46,839 nt of DNA from contig DAOUTG010000010.1 of assembly GCA_030626845.1 (NCBI GenBank), positions 1 to 46,839 on the forward strand, given 5' to 3'. The notes below the pieces were generated by a model. That model was given only the letters and a program-made list of their open reading frames with translations, was not told the origin of the DNA and made no database searches. Below, piece after piece: positions 18,058 to 26,352 of the stretch; position 1 is the first letter of the stretch, and every line of letters starts with the position of its first letter. The stretch is from Methylococcaceae bacterium. GTDB lineage: Bacteria > Pseudomonadota > Gammaproteobacteria > Methylococcales > Methylomonadaceae. Made by a program: the position numbers and the translations under genes.

Positions 18058-18456
18058 TTATTCGCTAATTTTAACTAACCAACCTTTTTCTGAAGGGCAT
18101 TTTCTTGAAAGAACTTCTACTTTAATACGTGCCGCTGTTCCAATTAACGTTTTAGGTAATTTCCCCTTGAATAAAAAGAAGGTATCTTTATCTTCAGCGG
18201 TCATAGTAACGGGAATATTTTTAACCGTTACCTTAACTTCACTTGGGTTTTTAACGCCTTTTACCCAAAAAGAAAACTCAGATCCTGCTAAAACTTCCTC
18301 CAGATGTTTAGGTTTCATGTGTACAACACCTTGACTTTTACAAGCGGCGTTATTACGACCTTTGTTGCCATTACTCCCATGATCCATTGCTGCTAACACG
18401 TTATGGGAATTAAAAAAAGATGCTGCCAAGATAGTTATTAAAATAAGTTTTTTCAT
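18058..18456 (-). CDS. Small secreted protein of unknown function, divergent from mtoX
   Basis: 132 residues. A typical Sec signal peptide (residues ~1-22, ending NVLAA) is followed by a His/Met/Asn-rich start (MDHGSNGNKGRNN) and a beta-rich body containing two Cys (ACKSQ and RKCPSE), which may form a disulfide. The first lines of the mature protein could bind metal, but no known fold is recognisable. It is divergent from the methanethiol oxidase gene, with 213 bp between starts, so shared regulation is possible. I do not recognise the family. Confidence 0.7.
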   Translation of the reverse strand: MKKLILITILAASFFNSHNVLAAMDHGSNGNKGRNNAACKSQGVVHMKPKHLEEVLAGSEFSFWVKGVKNPSEVKVTVKNIPVTMTAEDKDTFFLFKGKLPKTLIGTAARIKVEVLSRKCPSEKGWLVKISE

Positions 18457-18669
18457 CTGTTCTCTCTTTACTTGCTAAAAGAATTTATTATAAACTTAAA
18501 TGCTTCTAAAAAAGAAACTGGCTTTTTGAACATAATCTATTTATGCTGATTAGCGAGATAAATTTTTTGATCTCAAAAATAAATACGACTGGTCTAATAT
18601 ATAGTAAAGCTAACCAGTTCAATAAAAATTATAAGTGATTCTAATTTCACGAGAAATAAGGAAAACCCA

Positions 18670-20004
18670 ATGAAAATGAAACAATTAATATCAAGCGGCT
18701 TATTAACCTTTGCCGCTTTAACTAATTTTAACGTGTTACAAGCTGATGAAACTTGTCAATCACCCTATATGGCAAAAATTACAGGGCAGGAGGATTTTGT
18801 TTATGTATGGACACTAGGCATGGAAGGCCTTGGTGATGAGCAAGATAAATTAGTCACCGTAGATGTCAATCCAAAATCAAAAAATTATGGCAAGGTTATC
18901 GCTAGTTTGTCCGTAGGGGGGCGTAACGAGGCTCATCATTCAGGGTTTACAGATGATCGTCAATATCTTTGGGCAGGGGGTTTGGATACCAATAAAATAT
19001 TTATTTTTGATGTTCATACTGACCCTGCAAAGCCTACCTTAACTAAAACTATTACTGATTTTGTTGCTAAAAGCGGGGGGGTTGTAGGGCCTCATACAAC
19101 GTATGCTTTACCTGGACGAATGATGATTACAGGTTTATCTAATAATAAAGATCACGGAGGACGAACTGGCTTAGTTGAGTACAATAATGCAGGTGATTAT
19201 ATTGCCACACATTGGACACCCATAGACGGTCAATTAAATGGAGCGATTAAAACGGGTTCTTATGCTGATGGTTATGGTTACGATGTTCGGGTATTACCCC
19301 GTAAAAATATTATGTTGACTTCATCTTTTACAGGCTGGTCAAATTATATGATGGATTTTGGTAAGCTTTTAACTGACAAAGAAGCCATGAAACATTTTGG
19401 TAATACGGTGGTTCAATGGGATTTACATACGAAACAACCTAAAAAAATATTGGATGTACCCGGTGCGCCATTAGAAATCCGTTGTGCGTGGAATCCTGCC
19501 CATAATTATTGTTTTACCACGACCGCATTAACTTCTAAAATTTGGTTGATTTATGAAGATGATAAAGGGGAATGGCAATCTAAAGCTGTCGCTGATATTG
19601 GCGACCCTAGTAAAATACCTTTACCTGTGGATATATCTATACAAAGTGATGATAATTTATTATGGGTTAATACGTTTATGGAGGGAAAAACCCGTGCATT
19701 TGATATATCTGATCCTTTTAATCCTAAACAAATTTTTGAACAAAAGATTGGCGCACAAGTGAATATGGTGTCTTCTAGTTGGGATGGGAAACGTTTATAT
19801 TATAGTTCATCATTACTCGCTAACTGGGATAAGAAAGCGAAAGATAATGAGCAGTTTATGAAGCTTTATCACTGGGATGGCAAACAATTAAAACAACAGT
19901 TTTCAATTGATTTTATTAAAGAAAAATTAGGTCGCGCTCATCAAATGCGCTTTGGTGCTTACGCGCTTTATGAATCAATGACAACACAAAAAGTGAAAAA
20001 ATAA
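18670..20004 (+). CDS. mtoX: Methanethiol oxidase / SBP56 selenium-binding protein
   Basis: 444 residues with a signal peptide (~1-25, ending VLQA), so periplasmic. It matches the SBP56 family, whose bacterial members oxidise methanethiol to formaldehyde, sulfide and peroxide with a copper cofactor. His-containing segments that line up with the metal site of the family are visible: EAHHSGFTDD, VVGPHTTYALPG and RAHQMRFGAY. The length is normal. The ribosome site is AAGGA. The gene ends in a strong terminator (20040-20080), so it is monocistronic; the usual neighbours of mtoX loci (an SCO1/SenC-like copper chaperone and MauG-like genes) are absent. A divergent small secreted protein sits upstream. 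In a methanotroph it would let the cell use or detoxify methanethiol. Confidence 0.93.
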   Translation: MKMKQLISSGLLTFAALTNFNVLQADETCQSPYMAKITGQEDFVYVWTLGMEGLGDEQDKLVTVDVNPKSKNYGKVIASLSVGGRNEAHHSGFTDDRQYLWAGGLDTNKIFIFDVHTDPAKPTLTKTITDFVAKSGGVVGPHTTYALPGRMMITGLSNNKDHGGRTGLVEYNNAGDYIATHWTPIDGQLNGAIKTGSYADGYGYDVRVLPRKNIMLTSSFTGWSNYMMDFGKLLTDKEAMKHFGNTVVQWDLHTKQPKKILDVPGAPLEIRCAWNPAHNYCFTTTALTSKIWLIYEDDKGEWQSKAVADIGDPSKIPLPVDISIQSDDNLLWVNTFMEGKTRAFDISDPFNPKQIFEQKIGAQVNMVSSSWDGKRLYYSSSLLANWDKKAKDNEQFMKLYHWDGKQLKQQFSIDFIKEKLGRAHQMRFGAYALYESMTTQKVKK

Positions 20005-20039
20005 CTTAATAAAATTTTATTTTTAGAGTAAAGCTATTA

Positions 20040-20080
20040 GGCTTATAATTGCCATTTGGGTCACAATTATAAGCCTTTTA
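20040..20080 (+). terminator. Rho-independent terminator of mtoX
   Basis: Perfect 12-bp stem GGCTTATAATTG (20040-20051) and CAATTATAAGCC (20064-20075), then TTTTA. Confidence 0.88.
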
Positions 20081-20171
20081 GATGTTAAAATAATTATATT
20101 CTATGACGTAATATTTAAATTATCTCTAAAAGGTTAATACCATTAAACTATCATCCTATTTTCAGCATTTA

Positions 20172-21470
20172 ATGACTGTTTTTAATTGGTTAATAACAAT
20201 TATTTTACTTATTTGTGCGTTTAACTTAAAAACACCTTATCTTTTTTCCATACGTGATTATTTAACCGTAGGAATTATTCTTTTTTGTTTTATTCAAGGA
20301 TTATCATTAGTAAAGCATCTTAAGCTAGCGTCCTATTTTCCGAAATCAAAAAAAATATTCCTCATGTTGTTAATTATTATCTTCGTGGCGACTATTTTTA
20401 ATGAAGCTAAATTTCAATGGCATAAATATTATGTCTTACATGCTGATGTACATAACTTACAGCAACTGGGAAAACACATTATTGTAGGTTATGAGACTTT
20501 TGACGAACTCAGTCTATTAATTTCAAAAGGGGGGGTTAATGGGGTTTTTATGACTAAAAAAAATATTTTAAATAAAACCTATTTACAAATAAAAACCGAA
20601 ATAGCACAAATGCAAATAATAAGTATGAACAATGGGCAAACTAAACTTATGATTGCAACGGATCAAGAAGGCGGTATTGTTTCAAGATTTTCCCCGCCTT
20701 TAACAAAATTACCTTCTTTGGCAAAAATTGTTCATGATAAAGAAATTATGGCTGCAAAAATAGAAGCAAGGAAATATGGAGAAATTCATGGAAAAGAATT
20801 ATCTGCTATAGGGATTAATGTTAATTTGAGTCCTGTTGTTGATTTGAAAAATAATAATAAAGATAACCCTTTGGATTTTCATAGTTATATCAATAAAAGA
20901 GCTATCTCAAAAGATACAACAATTGTTTCAGAAGTTGCACTCGCTTATAGTCTTGGTTTAGAAAAATACGCTGTAATTCCAACGCTCAAACATTTTCCCG
21001 GTATGGGGAGAGTTGTTGATGATACGCATCATTTTGAATCAAAGGTAACTGTAAATAAAAAAATACTCAACGAAACAGATTGGTTGCCTTTTAAGTTTAT
21101 TTTGAAAAAGTCTAATTCATTTATGATGTTAGCACATGTGATTTTATCTAAGCTTGATAGTGTCCCTGTCTCTTACTCTAAAAAAATTATCCAGACCCTT
21201 ATTCGCCAAGATTGGCACTATGAAGGGGTATTAATTACCGATGATTTAGTGATGAGTTCAATTTATGAAGGGCAACATGGCTTATGTAATGCAAGTATTA
21301 TGGCATTGAATGCAGGGGTTGATTTATTGTTAATCTCTTATGATGATGAAAAATATTATGATGTCATGTATTGCTTACTTAAGGCTCAGGGTGAAAATAA
21401 GTTAGACTTAACTATGCTTTTAGATAGCGAGTTAAGAATAAATAAAACGACTAAAACAGTTTGGCAATAA
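20172..21470 (+). CDS. Membrane-anchored glycoside hydrolase family 3 protein (NagZ-like)
   Basis: 432 residues. Residues 1-~85 hold three hydrophobic segments, unlike cytosolic NagZ, so the enzyme is membrane-bound with its catalytic domain on one side. The GH3 core follows: IATDQEGGIVSRF, GINVNLSPVVDL, LKHFPGMGRVVDDTHH, MLAHVILSKLD and VLITDDLVMS. The Asp of ITDDLVM is the expected nucleophile. The DDTHH segment corresponds to the Asp-x-His acid/base dyad. The usual KHFPGHG motif reads KHFPGMG, with His replaced by Met, so activity or specificity may differ. The likely role is release of N-acetylglucosamine or a related sugar in cell wall recycling; that is inference. It stands alone behind the mtoX terminator, and no ribosome site is evident before the ATG. 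Confidence 0.85.
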   Translation: MTVFNWLITIILLICAFNLKTPYLFSIRDYLTVGIILFCFIQGLSLVKHLKLASYFPKSKKIFLMLLIIIFVATIFNEAKFQWHKYYVLHADVHNLQQLGKHIIVGYETFDELSLLISKGGVNGVFMTKKNILNKTYLQIKTEIAQMQIISMNNGQTKLMIATDQEGGIVSRFSPPLTKLPSLAKIVHDKEIMAAKIEARKYGEIHGKELSAIGINVNLSPVVDLKNNNKDNPLDFHSYINKRAISKDTTIVSEVALAYSLGLEKYAVIPTLKHFPGMGRVVDDTHHFESKVTVNKKILNETDWLPFKFILKKSNSFMMLAHVILSKLDSVPVSYSKKIIQTLIRQDWHYEGVLITDDLVMSSIYEGQHGLCNASIMALNAGVDLLLISYDDEKYYDVMYCLLKAQGENKLDLTMLLDSELRINKTTKTVWQ

Positions 21471-21680
21471 TAAGGGGGCTATCAATTTAAAACGGGACAA
21501 TTTTAAAGTCTAAGAACTTGCAAAGTGAAAAAAATAAACAATCGCGCCCGTAGTTGATTTGACTGGTTATCCGGTTTTAAGTTGGTAGCCGATAAGTTTA
21601 AAGGAATAGCGAGGCTTATATTTAGCTACTATTCACGCATTAAGTTATAATTTTATCTTTTTACCTGAGTACAGATTACC

Positions 21681-22631
21681 ATGAATTCAAACTGGCTGGA
21701 TTTTTTAAGCTTCCAAGGGGCTACTTTTTTAGAAAATGATAAAATTCAATTTTCCGAGGCGAATAAGAGCTTAACATCTGCGTTGTATCCTATTCCTCAA
21801 CTAAGTATTCTTAAAATAACAGGCAGCGATAGTTTAACTTTTTTACAAGGACAACTTACCTGTAATGTTAAGGATCTTAAGGAAGATAATAGTTTTTTTG
21901 CCGCTTTTTGTAATGCAAAGGGGCGTACTATTTCAACCTTATTAATTTTTAAACAGGCTGAAAGTTTTTTTTTAGTTTTACCGACGGCTTTAAAAACAAA
22001 GGTTCAAAAAAAATTACAAATGTATATTTTGCGTTCAGATGTACAATTAATTGATGCAAACGATGACTACTGTATTAGTGGTTTGCAGGGTTCAACTGAA
22101 CAATTGAATGATATTAACCTTCCTATAGATGATTTTGCCCGAGCAAATGAATTAATTAAGTTACCTAATGTCGGTTATTTAATGATTGCAACAGTTGAAA
22201 ATAGTATAAAACATTGGTCTGAATACCTTAAAAAAGGGGTGTTTTTTCAAAGCTCTTCGGTATGGAATTATTTAGCTATTAGTGCAGGGCTGGCTTGGTT
22301 AGATGATGACAGTAGTGAAATTTATATTCCACAAATGTTAAATTTAGATAAGCTGGGGGGGATTAGCTTTGATAAAGGTTGTTATACAGGACAAGAAGTG
22401 ATTGCGCGTACACATTATTTAGGTAAAGCTAAACGTGGATTATTTATTGCAGAATGTGCGGCTAATGTAATCTTTGAAGACGCTAATATTAATAATAATC
22501 AAGGTGAGTCAGTAGCCAAAGTGATTAAATCTGAAAATTTTATGGATAAACAAAGATTGTTAATTGTTATGTCAATGGCTGTGAATGAGGGGAATTCTCC
22601 TTTTGAAAAAGAAATAAAAATAATTGCTTGA
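21681..22631 (+). CDS. ygfZ: YgfZ/GcvT-like folate-binding protein for iron-sulfur cluster maintenance
   Basis: 316 residues with the YgfZ signature DKGCYTGQEVIART (K-G-C-Y-x-G-Q-E) near residue 233 and an N-terminal SDSLTFLQGQLTCNV. YgfZ binds tetrahydrofolate and supports assembly or repair of Fe-S enzymes such as MiaB; the Cys of KGCYTGQ is required. It is convergent with sufU, another Fe-S gene, with only ~67 bp between stops. The length is normal. Cytoplasmic. Confidence 0.92.
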   Translation: MNSNWLDFLSFQGATFLENDKIQFSEANKSLTSALYPIPQLSILKITGSDSLTFLQGQLTCNVKDLKEDNSFFAAFCNAKGRTISTLLIFKQAESFFLVLPTALKTKVQKKLQMYILRSDVQLIDANDDYCISGLQGSTEQLNDINLPIDDFARANELIKLPNVGYLMIATVENSIKHWSEYLKKGVFFQSSSVWNYLAISAGLAWLDDDSSEIYIPQMLNLDKLGGISFDKGCYTGQEVIARTHYLGKAKRGLFIAECAANVIFEDANINNNQGESVAKVIKSENFMDKQRLLIVMSMAVNEGNSPFEKEIKIIA

Positions 22632-22665
22632 AAAAATTCGGAGTACAAAACATGTTTTGTACTCC
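22632..22665 (-). terminator. 26-bp perfect palindrome between ygfZ and sufU
   Basis: GGAGTACAAAACA (22640-22652) is followed directly by its exact reverse complement (22653-22665). On the minus strand it is followed by a T6 run three bases on, so it probably terminates sufU transcription. Confidence 0.7.
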
Positions 22666-22698
22666 AGAAATTACTATTCAAATTAGGGGGTCAAAGAA

Positions 22699-23151
22699 TT
22701 ATTCCGTTGAAATAGAATCAGCCTCATTTTTCAATGCAGCATCCAAAGTATGCCAAGCTAACGTTGCACATTTCACTCGCGCAGGATATTCACGAACCCC
22801 TGCTAAAACCGCTAATTTTCCCACCGCGTCAAGTTGAATCTCTTCTTCTTTACCTGTGGTCATTTTATGAAAAACTTCAAATAATGCTTCTGCTTCTTGC
22901 TCGGTTTTATTTTTAATAATATCGGTCATTAATGAGACCGAAGCCGTAGAAATAGCGCAGCCAGACCCTTGAAAGCTTGCATCAATGATAACATCATGGT
23001 CTAATTTTAAAAATAACGTTAACCGATCACCACATAAAGGATTAAAGCCTTCAACTTTTCGGTCGGCATTTTCCATGACTCTAAAATTATGTGGATTGCG
23101 GTTGTGGTCAAAAATAACCTCTTGATAGAGGTCTCGTAAATCTTCAAACAT
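22699..23151 (-). CDS. sufU: SufU/IscU-type Fe-S cluster assembly protein
   Basis: 150 residues. It has the SufU layout: FNPLCGDRLTL with the first Cys, QGSGCAISTASVSL with the second, and ARVKCATLAWHTLD with the third. The spacer between the second and third Cys is longer than in IscU, as in SufU. SufU accepts sulfur from SufS and delivers it to SufB, or acts as a zinc-dependent transfer protein. In most genomes sufU lies inside a suf operon; here it is alone, with ygfZ convergent. The start at MFEDLRDLYQ fits the family. Cytoplasmic. Confidence 0.92.
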   Translation of the reverse strand: MFEDLRDLYQEVIFDHNRNPHNFRVMENADRKVEGFNPLCGDRLTLFLKLDHDVIIDASFQGSGCAISTASVSLMTDIIKNKTEQEAEALFEVFHKMTTGKEEEIQLDAVGKLAVLAGVREYPARVKCATLAWHTLDAALKNEADSISTE

Positions 23152-23316
23152 AGCGTTCCTTAACTAAATTAATATGATTAATCACTCAATATTATATTTT
23201 AAGGTAATATTTTCAATAATTCATAAATAATGTTAATTTTAATTTCTCCTCTTCCCTAAACTATTCAGAGTTAACAGTTTAATAACTGATGTTACGCAAA
23301 TAATCAAATAATAAGT

Positions 23317-23348
23317 AGCCATGTGGGCTTAACCCATTTTGCATGGCT
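23317..23348 (-). terminator. Hairpin behind the MmoC-like reductase, weak terminator
   Basis: Outer stem AGCCATG / CATGGCT with an inner TGGG / CCCA pair, directly after the reductase stop. No clean T run follows, so termination is uncertain. Confidence 0.4.
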
Positions 23349-23367
23349 GAAAACTAATCCTAATACC

Positions 23368-24396
23368 TCAACTAAACCGCTCACAATAAATATTTTCCGC
23401 GCTAATTCCCTGTTTCAATGCAATCTCAGTGGTAATTTCAACCAATTTAGGCGGACCACATAAATAAAGATCAGGTAAAACATCGGCTTGTTTTAAATAC
23501 TCTACTAACGCATCCGCAGGCGTTCCTCGAAAACCATCCCATTCACCCATAGGTTTCCAAACGCAAATAGTTACCTTTAATTTAGCTAAACTTTGTTGTA
23601 AATCGTTTAATTCTTGACCGCAAAAAATCTCGGCTTCATTATTCACCCCTAAAAATAATTGCGTTGGATGATCTTCACCCCAGTCTGCCATTCGTCGTAA
23701 AATTGAAAGAAAGGGTGCAAGCCCCGTCCCCCCCGCAATGAAACAACGGGGTTTTAAACTTTGTCCATGAAGCCCAAACGTTCCGCCAGGACCGTGTACT
23801 TTTAAAGCTTGTCCTTCTTTTGCTTGATTTTGTAAAAACTGAGAAAACTGTCCTTGATCTTGTAAACGAATTAAAAACTCTAATCGCCCTTCCCAATTGG
23901 TGGTATTTGCAATCGAATAAGCGCGTTTTAATTCTAATTCAGGGATTTCTAACTCGACAAATTGTCCTGGCTCAAAATTAAACGCTAACCCATTTTCTTC
24001 ATCTTCAGAAAGTTGTAAAACCAAATATACCGTGCGTTCGGCTAAGGTTTTAATTTCAATAACTGTCGCATCACGCGGTATTTCTTCATGATTTTGAATT
24101 TTATCTGAGCCATAAGGGGCGTGAATCACTAAATCACTTTGTGGATAAGTACGACATAATAAAATATCTTTAGTTTTCTCTGCATTTGAGGGTAGTAAAC
24201 CTTCACTATAATTTTTTAATTGATAATCACCACTATCACAGACAGCAAGACAAGAGCCACAACTTCCCATTTTACAAATCGCAGGGGGAAAAAAACCTGC
24301 CTCTTCAGCCGCATCTTGTACTGTTTGTGAACTTTCACAATTAAATTGAATTTTTTTACCATCCAAAGTGGCTAAAGTAATCGAATAAGTCATCAT
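23368..24396 (-). CDS. MmoC-like FAD/[2Fe-2S] oxidoreductase, probable Hcp reductase
   Basis: 342 residues. The N-terminal [2Fe-2S] ferredoxin domain has CKMGSCGSC (C-x4-C-x2-C) and a fourth Cys in LLCRTYP. Then comes an FAD domain (FEPGQFVELE, RAYSIANT) and an NAD(P) domain (FIAGGTGLAPFLSIL, LYLCGPPKL). This order is that of methane/phenol monooxygenase reductases such as MmoC, whereas E. coli Hcr carries its ferredoxin domain at the C-terminus. No monooxygenase gene is near; hcp is immediately upstream on the same strand. The simplest reading is NADH-dependent electron supply to Hcp. A terminator-like hairpin lies between the two genes, so its expression may be lower than hcp. The start is one of two adjacent ATG codons. 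Confidence 0.88.
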   Translation of the reverse strand: MMTYSITLATLDGKKIQFNCESSQTVQDAAEEAGFFPPAICKMGSCGSCLAVCDSGDYQLKNYSEGLLPSNAEKTKDILLCRTYPQSDLVIHAPYGSDKIQNHEEIPRDATVIEIKTLAERTVYLVLQLSEDEENGLAFNFEPGQFVELEIPELELKRAYSIANTTNWEGRLEFLIRLQDQGQFSQFLQNQAKEGQALKVHGPGGTFGLHGQSLKPRCFIAGGTGLAPFLSILRRMADWGEDHPTQLFLGVNNEAEIFCGQELNDLQQSLAKLKVTICVWKPMGEWDGFRGTPADALVEYLKQADVLPDLYLCGPPKLVEITTEIALKQGISAENIYCERFS

Positions 24397-24417
24397 AAAT
24401 TATTTTCAATTTTAAAT

Positions 24418-24456
24418 AAAAAAAGGGCGGATAAATAAACTATCCGCCCAAAAAAG
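24418..24456 (-). terminator. Strong terminator or attenuator between hcp and the reductase
   Basis: Stem GGGCGGATA (24425-24433) and TATCCGCCC (24441-24449). On the minus strand it is followed by T7, only 22 bases before the reductase ATG. Confidence 0.88.
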
Positions 24457-24488
24457 AGTAGCTATCTTCTTAATATTTCCGCTCTAAA

Positions 24489-26153
24489 TCATGCCGCTTG
24501 TTTTAAAGCAGCCGCTAAATCTTCAGCAGGGTCGCCATTGCCTTTAAGGTCAAATTTATCCACTAAGATGGCTAACACGCTTGGGGTTATGAAGGCGGGA
24601 AGTGAAGGACCTAAATGAATGCCACGTATGCCTAATGATAATAAGGTCAGTAGTATTGCCACCGCTTTTTGCTCAAACCATGAGACCATAAATGATAACG
24701 GTAATTCATTCACTTCACATTCAAACGCATCAGCTAAAGTACTGGCAATTTGAATCGCGGAGTAAGTATCATTACATTGACCGATGTCTAATAAGCGTGG
24801 AATGCCTCCAATATTACCAAAATCTTGCTCATGAAAACGATATTTTCCACAGCCTAGGGTTAAAATAACACTGTCATCAGGGGTTTTTTCAGCTAATTCA
24901 GTGTAATAGTTACGTCCTGGGGCGGCACCATCACAACCTCCGATTAAAAAGAAATGTTTAATTGCACCACTTTTAACGGCATCAACCACTTTATCGGCAA
25001 CACCTAATACCGCATGACGACCAAAACCCACGGTGACTGATTTTTCTGGCGTATCTTCTTTAAAACCAGGCATGGCTGAGGCAATTTGAATTAAGGGTGC
25101 AAAGTCATGATTTTCTAAATGACGTACCCCTTGCCATCCTACAGGGCCTGCGGTAAAAATACGTTGTTTATAAGCCCCTGTAGGCTCGATTAAACAATTA
25201 GAGGTCATTAAAATAGACCCTGGAAAAGCTGCAAATTCTTCATTTTGGTTTTGCCATGCACCGCCGTAATTACCTACTAAATGTGGATAAGCACGTAACT
25301 TAGGATACGCATGAGCAGGTAACATTTCGCCATGCGTATAAATGTTAATGCCTTTATCTTTGGTTTGCTCTAATAATTCCTGTAAATCTTTTAAATCATG
25401 CCCGCTAACTAAAATAGCTTTGCCTTTAACAGGGGTTATTCGTGCTTGAGCAGGTTCTTGAACCCCAAAATTTCCCGTATTTGCCGCATCCAGCATTTCC
25501 ATGACTTTTAAATTAACTGTCCCTACTTCCATATTACCTGCTAATAAATCATTAGCATCAGTTGGATCACAGCTAAGAAAATCTAGCGTTTTTTCAATCC
25601 CAGCATAAACCTCATCGTCTTCATAACCTAAAACAAGGGCATGATAAGCATACGCTGCTGTGCCTTTAAGCCCATATAACATCATGGCTCTTAAGCCCAC
25701 AATATCATCACCAACCGCATCTCTATCACGTAATATTGCCCCCCATTGTGCTTGCATTAATAAATCATCTTGACGACTAGCAGGAATAAAACTTGCCGGG
25801 CCTTTTAATTCCTCAATGGTTTGCCCTTGCTCTTTTGCTGCGGTTTCATACAAGGCTTTTACGCGATCACGGATTTCAACTGCTTCATGAATTAACTCAA
25901 CAAAGCGATTAGCATTAAAATTAACATTAGTTAAAGTGGTAAACAAACCATATAAAATAAATTCATCGGCTTTTTTATCGGTTTTGCCTAAATCACGGGC
26001 GCGTTTTGCATATTGAGCAATACCTTTAATTGCATAAGCTAATAAATCTTGTAAATCAGATGTGGTTGAATCTTTACCACACACGCCTTTTGTCGTTGCA
26101 CAACCATCACCTGTTTCTGAACGAGTCGTTTGGTCGCATTGATAACAAAACAT
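24489..26153 (-). CDS. hcp: Hybrid cluster protein Hcp (hydroxylamine reductase / NO reductase)
   Basis: 554 residues. The N-terminal cluster is bound by Cys3, Cys6, Cys18 and Cys25, giving C-x2-C-x11-C-x6-C, the spacing of class II proteins from facultative anaerobes such as E. coli. Hybrid-cluster ligand regions follow, including [37 protein letters not shown] and TLGCGKYRF. Hcp reduces NO or hydroxylamine and is protective under nitrosative stress; it is cytoplasmic. It is divergent from norR, with a sigma-54 promoter between. Behind it, after a terminator, lies a likely electron-donating reductase. The gene is complete with no unusual residues. Confidence 0.95.
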   Translation of the reverse strand: MFCYQCDQTTRSETGDGCATTKGVCGKDSTTSDLQDLLAYAIKGIAQYAKRARDLGKTDKKADEFILYGLFTTLTNVNFNANRFVELIHEAVEIRDRVKALYETAAKEQGQTIEELKGPASFIPASRQDDLLMQAQWGAILRDRDAVGDDIVGLRAMMLYGLKGTAAYAYHALVLGYEDDEVYAGIEKTLDFLSCDPTDANDLLAGNMEVGTVNLKVMEMLDAANTGNFGVQEPAQARITPVKGKAILVSGHDLKDLQELLEQTKDKGINIYTHGEMLPAHAYPKLRAYPHLVGNYGGAWQNQNEEFAAFPGSILMTSNCLIEPTGAYKQRIFTAGPVGWQGVRHLENHDFAPLIQIASAMPGFKEDTPEKSVTVGFGRHAVLGVADKVVDAVKSGAIKHFFLIGGCDGAAPGRNYYTELAEKTPDDSVILTLGCGKYRFHEQDFGNIGGIPRLLDIGQCNDTYSAIQIASTLADAFECEVNELPLSFMVSWFEQKAVAILLTLLSLGIRGIHLGPSLPAFITPSVLAILVDKFDLKGNGDPAEDLAAALKQAA

Positions 26154-26198
26154 AGTAAAACCTCTTAAATTATTTGAAATAGTTTGTTTAAAATATCA

Positions 26199-26232
26199 AA
26201 TGCGTAGAGCGGATATTACCAATCTACGCATT
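26199..26232. repeat. GCGTAG-type palindrome in the hcp leader
   Basis: Stem AATGCGTAGA (26199-26208) and TCTACGCATT (26223-26232). The core GCGTAG...CTACGC recurs at 35929-35962, and CGTAG...CTACG at 32185-32217. It lies at or just after the predicted transcription start of hcp. Confidence 0.55.
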
Positions 26233-26243
26233 ATTTCTATTAA

Positions 26244-26260
26244 AGCATTTCCTGTGCCAA
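26244..26260 (-). promoter_or_regulatory. Sigma-54 (-24/-12) promoter of hcp
   Basis: On the minus strand the 17 bases read TTGGCACAGGAAATGCT, matching YTGGCACGRNNNTTGCW at all but two positions, with the invariant GG and GC at correct spacing. It is about 90 bp upstream of the hcp ATG and faces it. Confidence 0.82.
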
Positions 26261-26300
26261 TAAAAAAATAATTGACTTTCATGAGCTTAGTGCTGGCATT

Positions 26301-26311
26301 GTCTTATTAAC
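26301..26311. promoter_or_regulatory. Candidate NorR binding site
   Basis: GTCTTATTAAC fits the NorR core GT-N7-AC. It lies about 45 bp upstream of the -24 element, a suitable enhancer position. Nearby, ATTAACAAC occurs twice (26306-26314 and 26332-26340). Confidence 0.5.
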
Positions 26312-26352
26312 AACGGTTAAAATGTTATTGAATTAACAACTACGCTGTGGAA

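Noticed and set aside
23368-24396. Reductase of a soluble methane monooxygenase
   Set aside because: No mmoXYBZD genes are present; the neighbour is hcp. It remains possible only if a distant operon lacks its reductase.
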